Shown here piece by piece: positions 1 to 9,852 of a DNA stretch of 64,000 bases (its first letter is position 1; each line of letters starts with the position of its first letter). The notes beneath the pieces were generated by a model that was given only the letters and a program-made list of their open reading frames with translations, did no database searches and was not told the origin of the DNA. The stretch comes from Calvatia gigantea. Taxonomy: Eukaryota; Basidiomycota; Agaricomycetes; Agaricales; Lycoperdaceae. Made by a program: the position numbers and the translations under genes. The DNA lies in contig JACAAK010000026.1 of the NCBI GenBank assembly GCA_025093985.1, positions 152,391-216,390 of the forward strand, given 5' to 3'.

Positions 1-2881
1 AACCACTCTATGCAGGTGAGGTTCAGTGACAGGATCTGGGATTTTTGCAGACACCATAGAGTCAACATGCAGGCTATCTCTGATTTTGTCTAGGTTTTCA
101 ACCCAAATCAAGAGGTGCATGTGAGGTAATCCTCTTTTCTGGAACTCTATAGTGTGTACTATTGCCACAGCTGTACCAAACAGACCATCCTTGACTTCTT
201 TGAGTAGTGCTTTCTTCTTCTCCTGAAAAACTCTAGCCACAATTTCAGCACAATCTGTGGATGCCTGTTTGGTCCTGCCATCATTCCTGTTGACCAATAA
301 TGCCTCCTGTACTTCAGGCCAATTGGGGTTGGCAGTCATTGTCAAGAAGATGTCTGGTTTCCCAAATGCCCTACAGATAGCCATAGAATCCTGGAAAAGT
401 TGGTTTATGTAGTGTTCACTCCCAACATGAGAGGAAGGTAGGATAACTCTTTGACCATAATTTGCCAAGTTGAGGTTTTCATCTCTATCTCCAACAGCTG
501 CATCCTGAAGGCCCTGGTAAACTTCAGCTCTAATCTCCTTTTGATGAGTCCTATACCAGTGGAGGTTACTCTGCTCAATAGAGGCCCAAGCATCAACCAA
601 AAACTGCTGGAACAATTTGCCAGCCCAAAACAGTGGTGGCTGAGGTCCAGGTCTGATATGAAAGCAGTAGGCATAATAACATCTTTGGGTAACCTTTTTG
701 GACCTTGGATTGTTGCCAACTCCTGGCTGTGCTGGTAGATTGGTATGCCAACCAGAGTCACCATAGGGAAATAACAACACATAATGGAGTGGGGAATATG
801 AGTGGGATAAGTTGCTGATTCTTTGTAACCAACTAGTTTGTAGGCGTAGAATGATATCTCTGTGTTCTGAAACATCTACATCTCCAGTTTCAGGAACAAT
901 AACAGATATTTCATCAACTGTTGGAGCATTGTATACTCTTTGGTCATTTCCTGCCAATACCCTGAGTTTGGCATAAACTGAATGGTGTTCATGCTGAGGT
1001 TTGGCATTCATGATTTGAAATGCCTGCTGATATGCACCCACATAAGGATTGTGTTGGTGCAACATGGCTTGGAGTTCACCCATAACAACAGGATCACAGA
1101 AAGCTTGGTTGTTTTGCATTCTGAGATCAAATTGTTCAGCAGGATCATGAATGTAGATTTGGGCATAGACAGGTGGTTGGCCTTCAGTAGGAAGTAAGGC
1201 TCCTGAGAGGTGACAGAGTTCTCCACTGATTTTGAAGCAGTATGGACCTGATGATCTTGTGACAGATTGGTCAATCTTGGCCCCCAGTGATGTAAATGCA
1301 AGAGCAGCATTATAGCACCTGATATTTGACTTGAAGGCTTCTGAGTGAGGGCTGATGCCACACAAAAGATTTTCCAGTTCATGTGGCATAGAATGGTAGG
1401 GTGGTAGAGCAATCTGGCCTTGTAGACAGCATATTCCAAATTTGGGGTTGATTTGTGAAGAATTTGTGAGCTTTTCAGACATAAAGTGAAGAGCTCTACA
1501 ATTGGGACATTCCACATTCATTGGACCCAAGCTATGGATTTCTGGGGGCTCTGAATAAGGGCGACATGCTTTTGGAATATTTTGTCTTCTTGGAGGAGGT
1601 GGTGGTGGTGGTTCATTATTTGGATCATGGTCCTCCATATTTCCAATATCACCCATATCCAATGCATTTCCTAGGTGTAGTGGTATAGCAGGGGCTTGGG
1701 CTTGAGCTTGTTGAAGCATGGCTAAAGCTGCCAGCTCCAGTTCATCAAGTTCATCATCCTGGTCAAAAAAATTGTCATCTTCATCCTCTTCCATTTCAGC
1801 TTGATGTTCTTCCCTCCACTGTTGTAATAACCTCTGCAACTCTTGTTCCCTATTTTCCCCAGCAGCTCTATCCTCATCCTCTCTTAGTTCCATTTGTATC
1901 TGTATAGCTCCTTGGGTTCTGATTTCTATCCCCTGGGCCAATCTGTCTTCTTCATCCCTAATTCTTCTAGCCTGGTCCTCCCTTTCTCTAACCAATCTCT
2001 CCTCTTCTTCTATAATTCTCCTTTGCTGTTCCTCTATATTCCTAGCCACTCTTTCCTCTTCTTCTATAATAATTCTCCTTTGCTGTTCCTCTCTATTCCT
2101 AGCCTCTCTTTCCTCTTCTTCTACAATTCTCCTTTGCTGTTCCTCTCTATTTCTAGCCTCTCTTTCCTCTTCTTCTCTTATTCTCTGTTCTTGTGCCAGC
2201 CTTAAAACTATTTCCCTCCTTTCCTGCTCTTGTTGTTGTCTTTGCTCAGCCAACAACCTCTCTCTGTCAGCTCTAAGATTCTGTTCCAGCCCTGCCATTC
2301 TAGCTCCTTGAGCTATATCATCTGCAGTAGTCAATACTGCACCTCTGTATCTACCTCTCCCTATAATTGGGACAGGTGGAATATTTTGTAACATGTCTCT
2401 CAAGTGAGCAATAGGATTTGGCAGAGGCCTATCCAAATCTGCTGGGATGATAGTCTGGGGTATGTTTAAGGCTGGTAGAGGATTTAGAACTGATGGAGGA
2501 TTTAGGACTGGTAGAGGATTAAGTCCAGTAATTGGCCTTGCTGTATTTGATGGACCTGCAGTAGGTTGTACAATACCCAAAGGAACTTGTGGTAGTGGTA
2601 CTGTAGTTCTTAGTATGATAGTTTGTGAAATTTGTGGAAGACCCAAGGGTAGTCTACTTATCAAGAGACGATCCAAGTCATCAGGAATTATGGTTTGTGG
2701 AATCATAGCTGCTAATCTAGTACTATGAAGTATTGGTGCAGGGACAGCTGAGATAGCTCTGTCACAACAATCATCTAGGTCTGTCATTTGAAGATGTTGT
2801 AAACACTTTTCTGCCCTGACTTCTTGGTGGGTCCTCTCAGGAGTGGTGGGTGGAGATGGTGGTGGTGGTGGTGGTAGATCC
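1..2881 (-). CDS. Helitron RepHel protein, N-terminal part (copy A), runs off the window
   Basis: Read on the minus strand, one frame stays open from a probable splice acceptor at 2882-2883 (branch-like TACTAAC just upstream) to base 1, about 960 codons. In order it encodes a Pro-rich segment, a repeated IPQTIIPxDLDR motif, a charged coiled coil made of repeated RNREEQQRRI(V/I)EEEER units (about 2000-2200), a second acidic stretch, a poly-Pro run, and a CPNC zinc-binding-like motif near 1500. The Helitron_like_N/Rep region follows, with its HUH signature (LPHMH) near 100-135. Known role of the family: rolling-circle nicking of a Helitron. The catalytic Tyr region and helicase would lie left of the window. 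Unlike copy B, the CAC-TTT-ATG stretch near 1482 has no frameshift. The true start codon, in an upstream exon, was not found. Confidence 0.8.
2000..2200 (-). repeat. Tandem coding repeats of a Glu/Arg coiled coil
   Basis: The DNA carries four successive units of about 60-66 bp, each containing ctcttcttctataattctcc followed by a TTTGCTGTTCCTCT-like block. On the minus strand they encode EEQQRRI(I/V)EEEER heptad-like repeats within the N-terminal part of Helitron copy A. Units differ by a few bases and one has an extra in-frame ATA codon, so they arose by in-frame tandem duplication. Confidence 0.75.
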
Positions 2882-3252
2882 CTAAGTAATAAGTTAGTAA
2901 CAGAAAGAATATTTCAAATCATAGATAACTCACATTTTTAGCCAATTTATAGATAGAATATAGGTATAGAAGCAGTATAAGAGCCAAGAATGTAGTGGTA
3001 ATAAGTTAAGTTTTGTTGAACCACACCTATCAGAGTTCACTCCTTATATACCATTCAGGCAGTGAAAATTAATAAGGCAGATTCACAGCATTAGTGATTA
3101 GTGATCAGAGTAGTGAGTCATAGAAACAGCCATTGACTCATTTTTTCAGTATGAACAGTTGTCTAACTAAGGAAATTATATATAGACTGTAGTCTGAGTC
3201 ATTCTCAGTCATTCTGGGGATATTTTATAATTTTTACACCAGATGGAGTGTT
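2710..3252. repeat. Helitron 5' block, copy 1 (partner at 4581-5132)
   Basis: Direct duplicate of 4581-5132, covering the end of the Helitron exon plus its upstream intron-like DNA. Copy 1 carries TG/CA where copy 2 keeps CG at several places (for example cacaacaatcatctagg against cacgacgatcatctggg), so copy 1 has lost CpGs. Copy 2 also lacks a short segment around the repeated gtgattagtgatcagagtag of copy 1. Confidence 0.8.
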
Positions 3253-3447
3253 TAAATCCTTATCTGCTATCAGTCTATGTCAGTCTACTCAGTTTTATAA
3301 TTAGCTTATGTTATATTATCCTTATCTGCTATTAGCCAGTGTTAGTCTACTCAATTTTATAATTAGCCTATGTTATTAGATTCATATCTTAGTGTTATCA
3401 ATTCCCCCAACTGTAACCTGACCAGTGTATATATGAATGTATCTCTC
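2882..3447. other. Intron/upstream DNA of the Helitron gene, no coding signal
   Basis: AT-rich stretch immediately upstream (minus strand) of the Helitron copy A exon. It begins with a good minus-strand acceptor (TTACTTAG with a TACTAAC branch site 5' of it). The part from 2710 to about 3252, spanning the exon end, recurs at 4581-5132. No open frame of note was seen. It ends at a solo LTR at 3448. Confidence 0.55.
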
Positions 3448-3755
3448 TGTTGTGGATTTCACAGTCCCCATCATACTACTGTACTCATTTCTGTTTTATA
3501 TCCATTATGCACCTGTTTCACCTATCTTAGTCCCAGCAATCTCTGAGCCTTGACTCATATGCTATCACACCATTGTCACCAGATGTTTCACATAGTAACT
3601 CTATCTATTCAACTGGATAACCTTCTTGTATTTAAGTATACATACATCCTCCTGTATTCAGTATGCTTAACCATCTTTAGTTCTTCTTCCCTTACTTGCC
3701 CTCAAGTCTTAGCCTAAGTTGCAATCTGAGGTTTCACCCAACTAAGGTTGTAACA
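3448..3755 (+). mobile_element. Solo LTR, Gypsy family A
   Basis: The segment starts TGTTGTGGATTTCACAG and ends GGTTGTAACA. Its length is 308 bp, the same as the LTRs of element G1 (25753-26060 and 31793-32100). It shares the internal landmarks TTTCACCTAT, GTATTTAAGT, CTTAACCA and CTCAAGTCTTAGCCTAAGTT. Flanks are CTCTC on the left and CTTTC on the right, consistent with a 5-bp target duplication with one C-to-T change. No internal region is attached, so it probably arose by LTR-LTR recombination. Confidence 0.85.
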
Positions 3756-4010
3756 CTTTCTCCTAATACTGTGTCCCTAAGAATACTTCCCAAGTGGTTG
3801 TTCTAGAAGTGTTGGAATCACCAGTGTTAGCCAAGTTAATCTTATTATCAGTTGTTATCAGTACATCTTTATCTACTATCAGTCTATACCAACCTACTCA
3901 ACTTTATTATCAGTCAATGTTAACTTTCATAGTTACCTTATCAGCAATGGTCTTGTTATCAGTTTTTATCAGTACATCCTTATCTGCTATCAGTCTATGT
4001 CAATTTAGTT
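3756..4010. repeat. TTATCAGT-type degenerate tandem repeats
   Basis: Non-coding AT-rich DNA built from recurring TTATCAGTTGTTATCAGTACATCCTTATCTGC-like phrases and TCAGTCTATGTCAA phrases, spaced roughly 50-60 bp. Similar phrases occur at 3260-3400, 4010-4190 and 13640-14030. It is probably the interior of a decayed non-autonomous element. No gene seen. Confidence 0.6.
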
Positions 4011-4323
4011 AACTTCATTATCAGTCAATATTAACTTGTATAATCACCTTATCAGCTAGTGTTAGCCAAGTTAATCTCATTATCAGTTGTTATCTTACTA
4101 TCAGTCCATTCTTATCTACTATACCAATCTACTCAGTTTTATTATCAGTCCATGTCAATGTATAATTATCTTATCAACAATGTTTGGCCAACCTGATAAT
4201 CTGGCCAGCCTTCAGACATTAGAGAGTGGAAGAATGGACAGTGGGAAGTTTTTTGCTTTGTAAGTTCTGACAAATGCTGTGCTATTTGGGCAGCTCAGGA
4301 TAAGAGAGTGGGAGGAAGGCTTA
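4011..4323 (+). repeat. 313-bp inverted repeat, left arm
   Basis: The reverse complement of this segment recurs at 14325-14637 with equal length and only about five differences on hand alignment. Both arms run from an AACTTCATTATCA end to a GGAAGGCTTA end. The arms are separated by about 10 kb containing the Helitron copy B and the noisy duplicate block. Confidence 0.85.
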
Positions 4324-4580
4324 GAAAACAGCTTATATAATGCTGACCAATCTTAGTCAGCACTTATAAATCCTGTGCTTTTCTGACTAAGCCTGACTAA
4401 GCCCCCCTCACTTCCCGCCCATATTCCACTCTTTATAGATAGACTAGGCCAGATTCCATGCCTTTGGCACAGGTGGTACTTTAGTCTTTCTAGTTATTTT
4501 AATCCTAGCAGTTATTCAAGTTACACTTTAACTTCATTAATTTTTCTCTTAGTACTACATCTATTTTTAGAGTACATATT
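4324..4580. other. Non-coding spacer with GTCAG/AGCACAG motifs
   Basis: Contains TGCTGACCAATCTTAGTCAGCACTT and ATCCTGTGCTTTTCTGACTAAGCC-like phrases in short pieces, related to the repeats at 5270-5345 and 14196-14330. No coding potential was seen. Confidence 0.45.
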
Positions 4581-5132
4581 CTGCTAATCTAGCACCATGA
4601 AGTATTGGTGCAGGGACAGCTGAGATAGCTCTGTCACGACGATCATCTGGGTCTGTCATTTGAAGACGTTGTAAACGCTCTTCTGCCCTGACTTCTTGGC
4701 GGGTCCTCTCAGGAGTAGTGGGTGGAGATGGTGGTGGTGGTGGTGGTGGATCCCTAAGTAATAAGTTAGTAACAGAAAGAATATTTCAAATCATAGATAA
4801 CTCACATTTTAAGCCAATTTATAGATAGGATATAGGTATAGAAGCAGTATAAGAGCCAAGAATGTAGTGGTAATGAGTAAAGTTTTGTTGAACTACACCC
4901 ACCAGAGTCCACTCTTTATATACCATTCAGGCAGTGAAAATTAATAAGCTAGATTCACAGCATTAGTGAGTAGTGAGTCATAGAAACAGCCATTGAGTCA
5001 TTTATTCAGTATTGACTCATTTTTTTAGTATGGACTGTTGTCTGACTAAGGAAATTATATAAAGACTGTAGTCTGAGTCATTCTCTGTCATTCCGGGGAT
5101 GTTTTATAATTTTTACACCAGGTGGAGTGTTG
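4581..5132. repeat. Helitron 5' block, copy 2 (partner at 2710-3252)
   Basis: Second copy of the Helitron exon end plus intron acceptor. Read on the minus strand it encodes the same Pro-run/ERTRQEVRAEERLQRLQM segment, but with Arg codons (CGA, CGT, CGC) where copy 1 has His, Cys or Gln codons. It retains more CpG and is therefore closer to the ancestor. It is detached from any Helitron body: copy B begins further right. Confidence 0.8.
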
Positions 5133-5173
5133 AATATTGTCATGGACTGAGTGTTAGTCTCCCAAAGCACTGA

Positions 5174-5240
5174 GGTGGCAGTGTTTGATGCGAAAAGGGT
5201 GGCAGTGTTTGATGTGGTGGCAGTGTTTGATGCGAAAATG
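5174..5240. repeat. Three short tandem units GGTGGCAGTGTTTGATG
   Basis: GGTGGCAGTGTTTGATG occurs three times in 67 bp, followed by CGAAAA, T, then CGAAAA. It lies in non-coding DNA between the duplicated Helitron block and the broken end of the helicase frame. Confidence 0.8.
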
Positions 5241-5368
5241 TTTGAAGGAGTAGAAGGGAACAACTTTTGCTTAGTCAAAGCTGACCAATTCTGACTAAGG
5301 CTGTGCAAAAGTAGCACAGGATTACCAATGCTGACTAAAATTTGTAAGCAAGGACCCCAAACACACCA
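5241..5368. repeat. GTCAG/CACAGGATT repeat at the broken Helitron end
   Basis: On the minus strand it reads ACAAATTTTAGTCAGCATTGG, then TAATCCTGTGCTA, then CACAGCCTTAGTCAGAATTGG. A close relative is at 14196-14330 on the plus strand. The helicase reading frame stops where this repeat begins, so it marks a deletion or insertion junction that removed the C-terminal helicase motifs. Confidence 0.6.
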
Positions 5369-7039
5369 TCATCCCCCTCTATAATGATCAGCACCCATAA
5401 GAATATGTGGGTTCCCTGGAAACTTCCCAAGAATGGTTTCATTGATGTCATCCACTTCATCATTCCTGGAAGAAAGTATTGTCCTGTCCAAGAAATATTG
5501 ATCCCCTTTGTTGCCTTGTCCAATATCTGCATAAATTGACCCAATAAGACCATCCATATCTGCACAGCACATTTCTGCAGGGATTTCAACTGTTTCTTCA
5601 GCATTCAAGTTTGTTTCTGCCCCAATTTCCAGTAACCATGCAGCATGATGATCACTTTCTGGTGTCCTATCCAATCTCATGTTTTGCACCAAGTAGTGGA
5701 CTTCTGTGGCTCTCCAGAGCTCACTCCTGCACAGAGATGCTGCAATGATTTCCTGTCTTGACCCTCTTGGAACCACAGGAAGTGTTTGGCAAAAGTCACC
5801 TCCAAATACAACTGTAATTCCACCAAAGAATCTGTCATCTTGAAGCAAGTCCCTGAGACTCCTGTCAACAGATTTGATGCTATGTCTGTGTTGCATGGGT
5901 ACTTCATCCCAGATAATCATTTTGGTTTTCTCCAGGACTCTATGCATCTGAGAATTGCGCTTGATAGATGCTACTGATGTTTCATCTGCAGGAATTGGTA
6001 TCTTGAATCTTGAATGTGCAGTTCTTCCACCTTCAAGCAGTAGTGCAGCAATACCTGAGGAGGCAACACAAAGTGCTACATCACCTCTTGACCTCACAGC
6101 AGCAGCAAGAGTGTTACAGACAAAGGTTTTACCACCTCCACCTGCACTGTGAATAAAGATCATTTTGCCCAAGTTGTTGTTGACTGAATCAAGGGCAGCA
6201 TTATACACTGATCTTTGTTCAACATTGAATGATTGAGTATTTCTCTCAACCATATCTGCCAATGCTATTGGATCATAGGCAAGCTCTTCTGCCAGCATGA
6301 AGTTCTGTGCAATATCCTCCCAATTCTCTTCTTCTCCTGGTCCCTGAGACAGTGGCATTGGTGGATAATCCCTGAGAGTTTTGCCAGAATTTATAAGAAT
6401 TCTATTCAACAGATGCAAACCATAGTCATAGATTTGCTCTTCTGTGAACTCTCTGTTTCTGTACTGGGGGATCCTTCCTAGCCTATGCCTCAAGTCATCA
6501 CAAATCTTGGCCCTAAAATCATTCCAGAGAACTTCAGGTGCAGCTGGATAGCAGTTTTGAAGGATTACTGCAAACAACTGGTGAAGTGAACTTCCTGTTT
6601 GCATATCCCCAGCTTCATTCAGACATTGGGCCCACTCCCTATCATCCTCCAACAGTCCTCTAGCAAGACAGGCTGCCTTGTAGGTGTCATAAACAGTGCC
6701 CTCAAATGTCCTAATATCTTGAAATGAGGTAGCACCTGGGACCACAGTTAAAAGCATCCTAAGGTAGAACCTTTCCCCTGCAGCTGGAGATGCAAAGTAC
6801 ATCCTCCCAATTGCATAGCCTCTTTGCCTGACCTTCCACTCTTTGTTCTTCTTCATATAAACCCAAGATTTAGGAAAGTCCTGGTACAGGATGTGGTGAG
6901 CTTCAGGATGTTGTCTATTGGCCTCAAACCAGACTGTAAGTGGTGTCCTGTCAATGTTGGGTCTGCCCAAGACCTGAGCATGATTATCCTCTGGATTGAA
7001 ATATACCAAGTGTTGGTTCTCCAAGTGTATAGGCAGCCT
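5369..7039 (-). pseudogene. Helitron Pif1-type helicase domain (C-terminally truncated)
   Basis: In frame with the Rep part but after an in-frame TAG, about 557 codons remain open down to 5369. Pif1 landmarks in order: Walker A SAGGGGKT (about 6125-6151), Walker B IIWDEVPM (about 5901-5922) and GGDFCQTLPVV (about 5775-5805). Known role: unwinding donor DNA during rolling-circle transposition. The frame ends with HYRGG and a stop, where intact relatives continue to the SF1 motifs V and VI, so the protein could not be a working helicase. The Rep and helicase parts would form one polyprotein if the TAG were a sense codon; the family normally has a Gln or Val there. Confidence 0.88.
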
Positions 7040-8980
7040 CTAAACTGTTGGAGACTCTTCATGCATGGAATATTCAAAAGTATGCCATACAGCTTCAACA
7101 GGAGACATATAGCAAGAGTCAACATGCTCTTTAATTTCATCTCTCTGTTGCTCTGGGCCTGCTGATATCTCCAGGGTTGTTCTGTCATGGCCCTTGTAGA
7201 GGTATTTGTGGACATACTTCACAGGCTCAATAGATGCACAGATTTCAACATTGATGTGACATCCATACTTTGAGCTGAGATAAGCATTGTAAGCCACAAC
7301 TCTCCTGTTGTCATAGGTGAAGCCATTCTTGACAAAAGTGCATCCATCATCAGGTCTGGCATATTTGGGATATCCATATTCTCCATATAGTATTGTAGGC
7401 CTGAATTCTTTGGGAAATCCTTTGCTACATTTTCCATTCACCATACACTTGGCATTGGGATGATCAGGACCACATGGACCATGGAGCATCATGGATGTAA
7501 CCACTCTATGCAGGTGAGGTTCAGTGACAGGATCTGGGATTTTTGCAGACACCATAGAGTCAACATGCAGGCTATCTCTGATTTTGTCTAGGTTTTCAAC
7601 CCAAATCAAGAGGTGCATGTGAGGTAATCCTCTTTTCTGGAACTCTATAGTGTGTACTATTGCCACAGCTGTACCAAACAGACCATCCTTGACTTCTTTG
7701 AGTAGTGCTTTCTTCTTCTCCTGAAAAACTCTAGCCACAATTTCAGCACAATCTGTGGATGCCTGTTTGGTCCTGCCATCATTCCTGTTGACCAATAATG
7801 CCTCCTGTACTTCAGGCCAATTGGGGTTGGCAGTCATTGTCAAGAAGATGTCTGGTTTCCCAAATGCCCTACAGATAGCCATAGAATCCTGGAAAAGTTG
7901 GTTTATGTAGTGTTCACTCCCAACATGAGAGGAAGGTAGGATAACTCTTTGACCATAATTTGCCAAGTTGAGGTTTTCATCTCTATCTCCAACAGCTGCA
8001 TCCTGAAGGCCCTGGTAAACTTCAGCTCTAATCTCCTTTTGATGAGTCCTATACCAGTGGAGGTTACTCTGCTCAATAGAGGCCCAAGCATCAACCAAAA
8101 ACTGCTGGAACAATTTGCCAGCCCAAAACAGTGGTGGCTGAGGTCCAGGTCTGATATGAAAGCAGTAGGCATAATAACATCTTTGGGTAACCTTTTTGGA
8201 CCTTGGATTGTTGCCAACTCCTGGCTGTGCTGGTAGATTGGTATGCCAACCAGAGTCACCATAGGGAAATAACAACACATAATGGAGTGGGGAATATGAG
8301 TGGGATAAGTTGCTGATTCTTTGTAACCAACTAGTTTGTAGGCGTAGAATGATATCTCTGTGTTCTGAAACATCTACATCTCCAGTTTCAGGAACAATAA
8401 CAGATATTTCATCAACTGTTGGAGCATTGTATACTCTTTGGTCATTTCCTGCCAATACCCTGAGTTTGGCATAAACTGAATGGTGTTCATGCTGAGGTTT
8501 GGCATTCATGATTTGAAATGCCTGCTGATATGCACCCACATAAGGATTGTGTTGGTGCAACATGGCTTGGAGTTCACCCATAACAACAGGATCACAGAAA
8601 GCTTGGTTGTTTTGCATTCTGAGATCAAATTGTTCAGCAGGATCATGAATGTAGATTTGGGCATAGACAGGTGGTTGGCCTTCAGTAGGAAGTAAGGCTC
8701 CTGAGAGGTGACAGAGTTCTCCACTGATTTTGAAGCAGTATGGACCTGATGATCTTGTGACAGATTGGTCAATCTTGGCCCCCAGTGATGTAAATGCAAG
8801 AGCAGCATTATAGCACCTGATATTTGACTTGAAGGCTTCTGAGTGAGGGCTGATGCCACACAAAAGATTTTCCAGTTCATGTGGCATAGAATGGTAGGGT
8901 GGTAGAGCAATCTGGCCTTGTAGACAGCATATTCCAAATTTGGGATTGATTTGTGAAGAATTTGTGAGCTTTTCAGACAT
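7040..8980 (-). pseudogene. Helitron Rep (HUH endonuclease) domain
   Basis: Open frame of 646 codons ending in TAG. It carries the Helitron_like_N region (LHYVLLFPYGDSGWH near residue 240), the HUH signature GLPHMHLLIW (about residues 452-461) and the Tyr-containing segment KYVHKYLYKGHD (about residues 585-596). Family role: single-strand nicking and ligation. The frame directly continues into the helicase segment after the stop codon. N-terminally, one base is missing near 8982 relative to copy A (CACTTATG against CACTTTATG), so the upstream zinc-motif region is out of frame. The first 1.6 kb from the right is almost identical to 1-1624. Confidence 0.9.
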
Positions 8981-9122
8981 AAGTGAAGAGCTCTACAATT
9001 GGGACATTCCACATTCATTGGACCCAAGCTATGGATTTCTGGGGGCTCTGAATAAGGGCGACATGCTTTTGGAATATTTTGTCTTCTTGGAGGAGGTGGT
9101 GGTGGTGGTTCATTATTTGGAT
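7499..9122. repeat. 1.62-kb direct duplicate of 1-1624
   Basis: Hand comparison shows 7499-9122 matching 1-1624 with a constant offset of 7498 up to about 1483. The only differences noted are one missing A near 8982 and a single substitution (ggggttg against gggattg near 8944). The match stops at 1624/9122, right after GGTTCATTATTTGGATC. Confidence 0.92.
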
Positions 9123-9332
9123 CGGGAGAGGGACAAAGGTGGTTAAGCATACCAAATACAGGGACATGTATGTATGCTTAAATACGAGAGACATTCAGTT
9201 GAACAGATGGAGTTAACTATGTGAAACATCCGATGATAATGGCATAGTAGTTCTACAAGTCACTACTCAGAAATCACTGGGACATGAATAGCTGAAACAG
9301 GTACAGAAGATGATTGGAATGCAGACAAGTAC

Positions 9333-9852
9333 TGTTATAGTGAGATCAGCTTATTACTAAGCTGACCCAATATCTATCACACAGATGATATCAGAGGGGA
9401 CTCCTTCTCAAAGCTCAAAGAATAGACAAAGTAATACAACTACTTTGGATATTTTTAAGTCTTTGATCAAAGGTCTATCCTCAAGTATAACTCCTTAACA
9501 TCTTAAGTACACTTAATAGTTTAGAAGCAACATCTTAAGGCAGAGAGTAAGAGTGTGTTAAGAGTTATAGATTGAGTCTCCATCTACCAATAGAAATTGC
9601 TGTTACTGGTCAAGTTGAAGGTTTATATACTACAGCAGTGTACTACTGTATTGTACTGTATTTGTATGTTACATGTCTAATAGTATTGAAAAGTGGTACA
9701 ACTTCAAAGTTAAACTTTCAAGTGACATAAGCTGTGCATTTATGTGTATTAAGTTCTAGGTGAGTCTGGCTACATTCTAGGTCTGTAATACATGCTAGTC
9801 TTCAAGGTGTTCTAGAACCTGTATTATTAAGTAAATACACAAGCTCATAACA
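9333..9852 (-). repeat. Degraded family B LTR
   Basis: Corresponds to the 547-bp LTR at 15214-15760 but is about 520 bp because of many small deletions. It starts TGTTATAGTGAGATCAGC and ends AGCTCATAACA. The preceding AGTAC is the same target site as at 15209-15213, so the whole junction was copied. Confidence 0.8.

Larger units (their letters stand above)
5369..9122 (-). mobile_element. Helitron copy B, truncated at both ends
   Basis: Minus-strand RepHel body: N-terminal zinc-like motif, Rep and Pif1-type helicase, as one frame with one nonsense codon at 7040-7042 and one frameshift near 8982. The left end (element 3' side) stops before helicase motifs V/VI. The right end stops at 9122, inside the poly-Pro N-terminal region, abutting unrelated LTR sequence. 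The coiled-coil N terminus seen in copy A is missing. No hairpin/CTRR terminus could be identified, so this is a fragment, not a mobile unit. Confidence 0.85.

Noticed and set aside
405..875. Apparent 156-codon frame on the minus strand, repeated at 7903-8373
   Set aside because: It lies in a second frame inside the Helitron Rep coding sequence and has no independent support; its repetition only reflects the 1.6-kb duplication.
1894..2205. Ser/Leu/Phe-rich plus-strand frame of 103 codons
   Set aside because: It is the antisense of the Glu/Arg coiled-coil repeats of Helitron copy A.
3756..4190. CRISPR-like array in the TTATCAGT repeats
   Set aside because: Repeat units are degenerate and irregularly spaced with no unique spacers, and the context is a eukaryotic nuclear genome.
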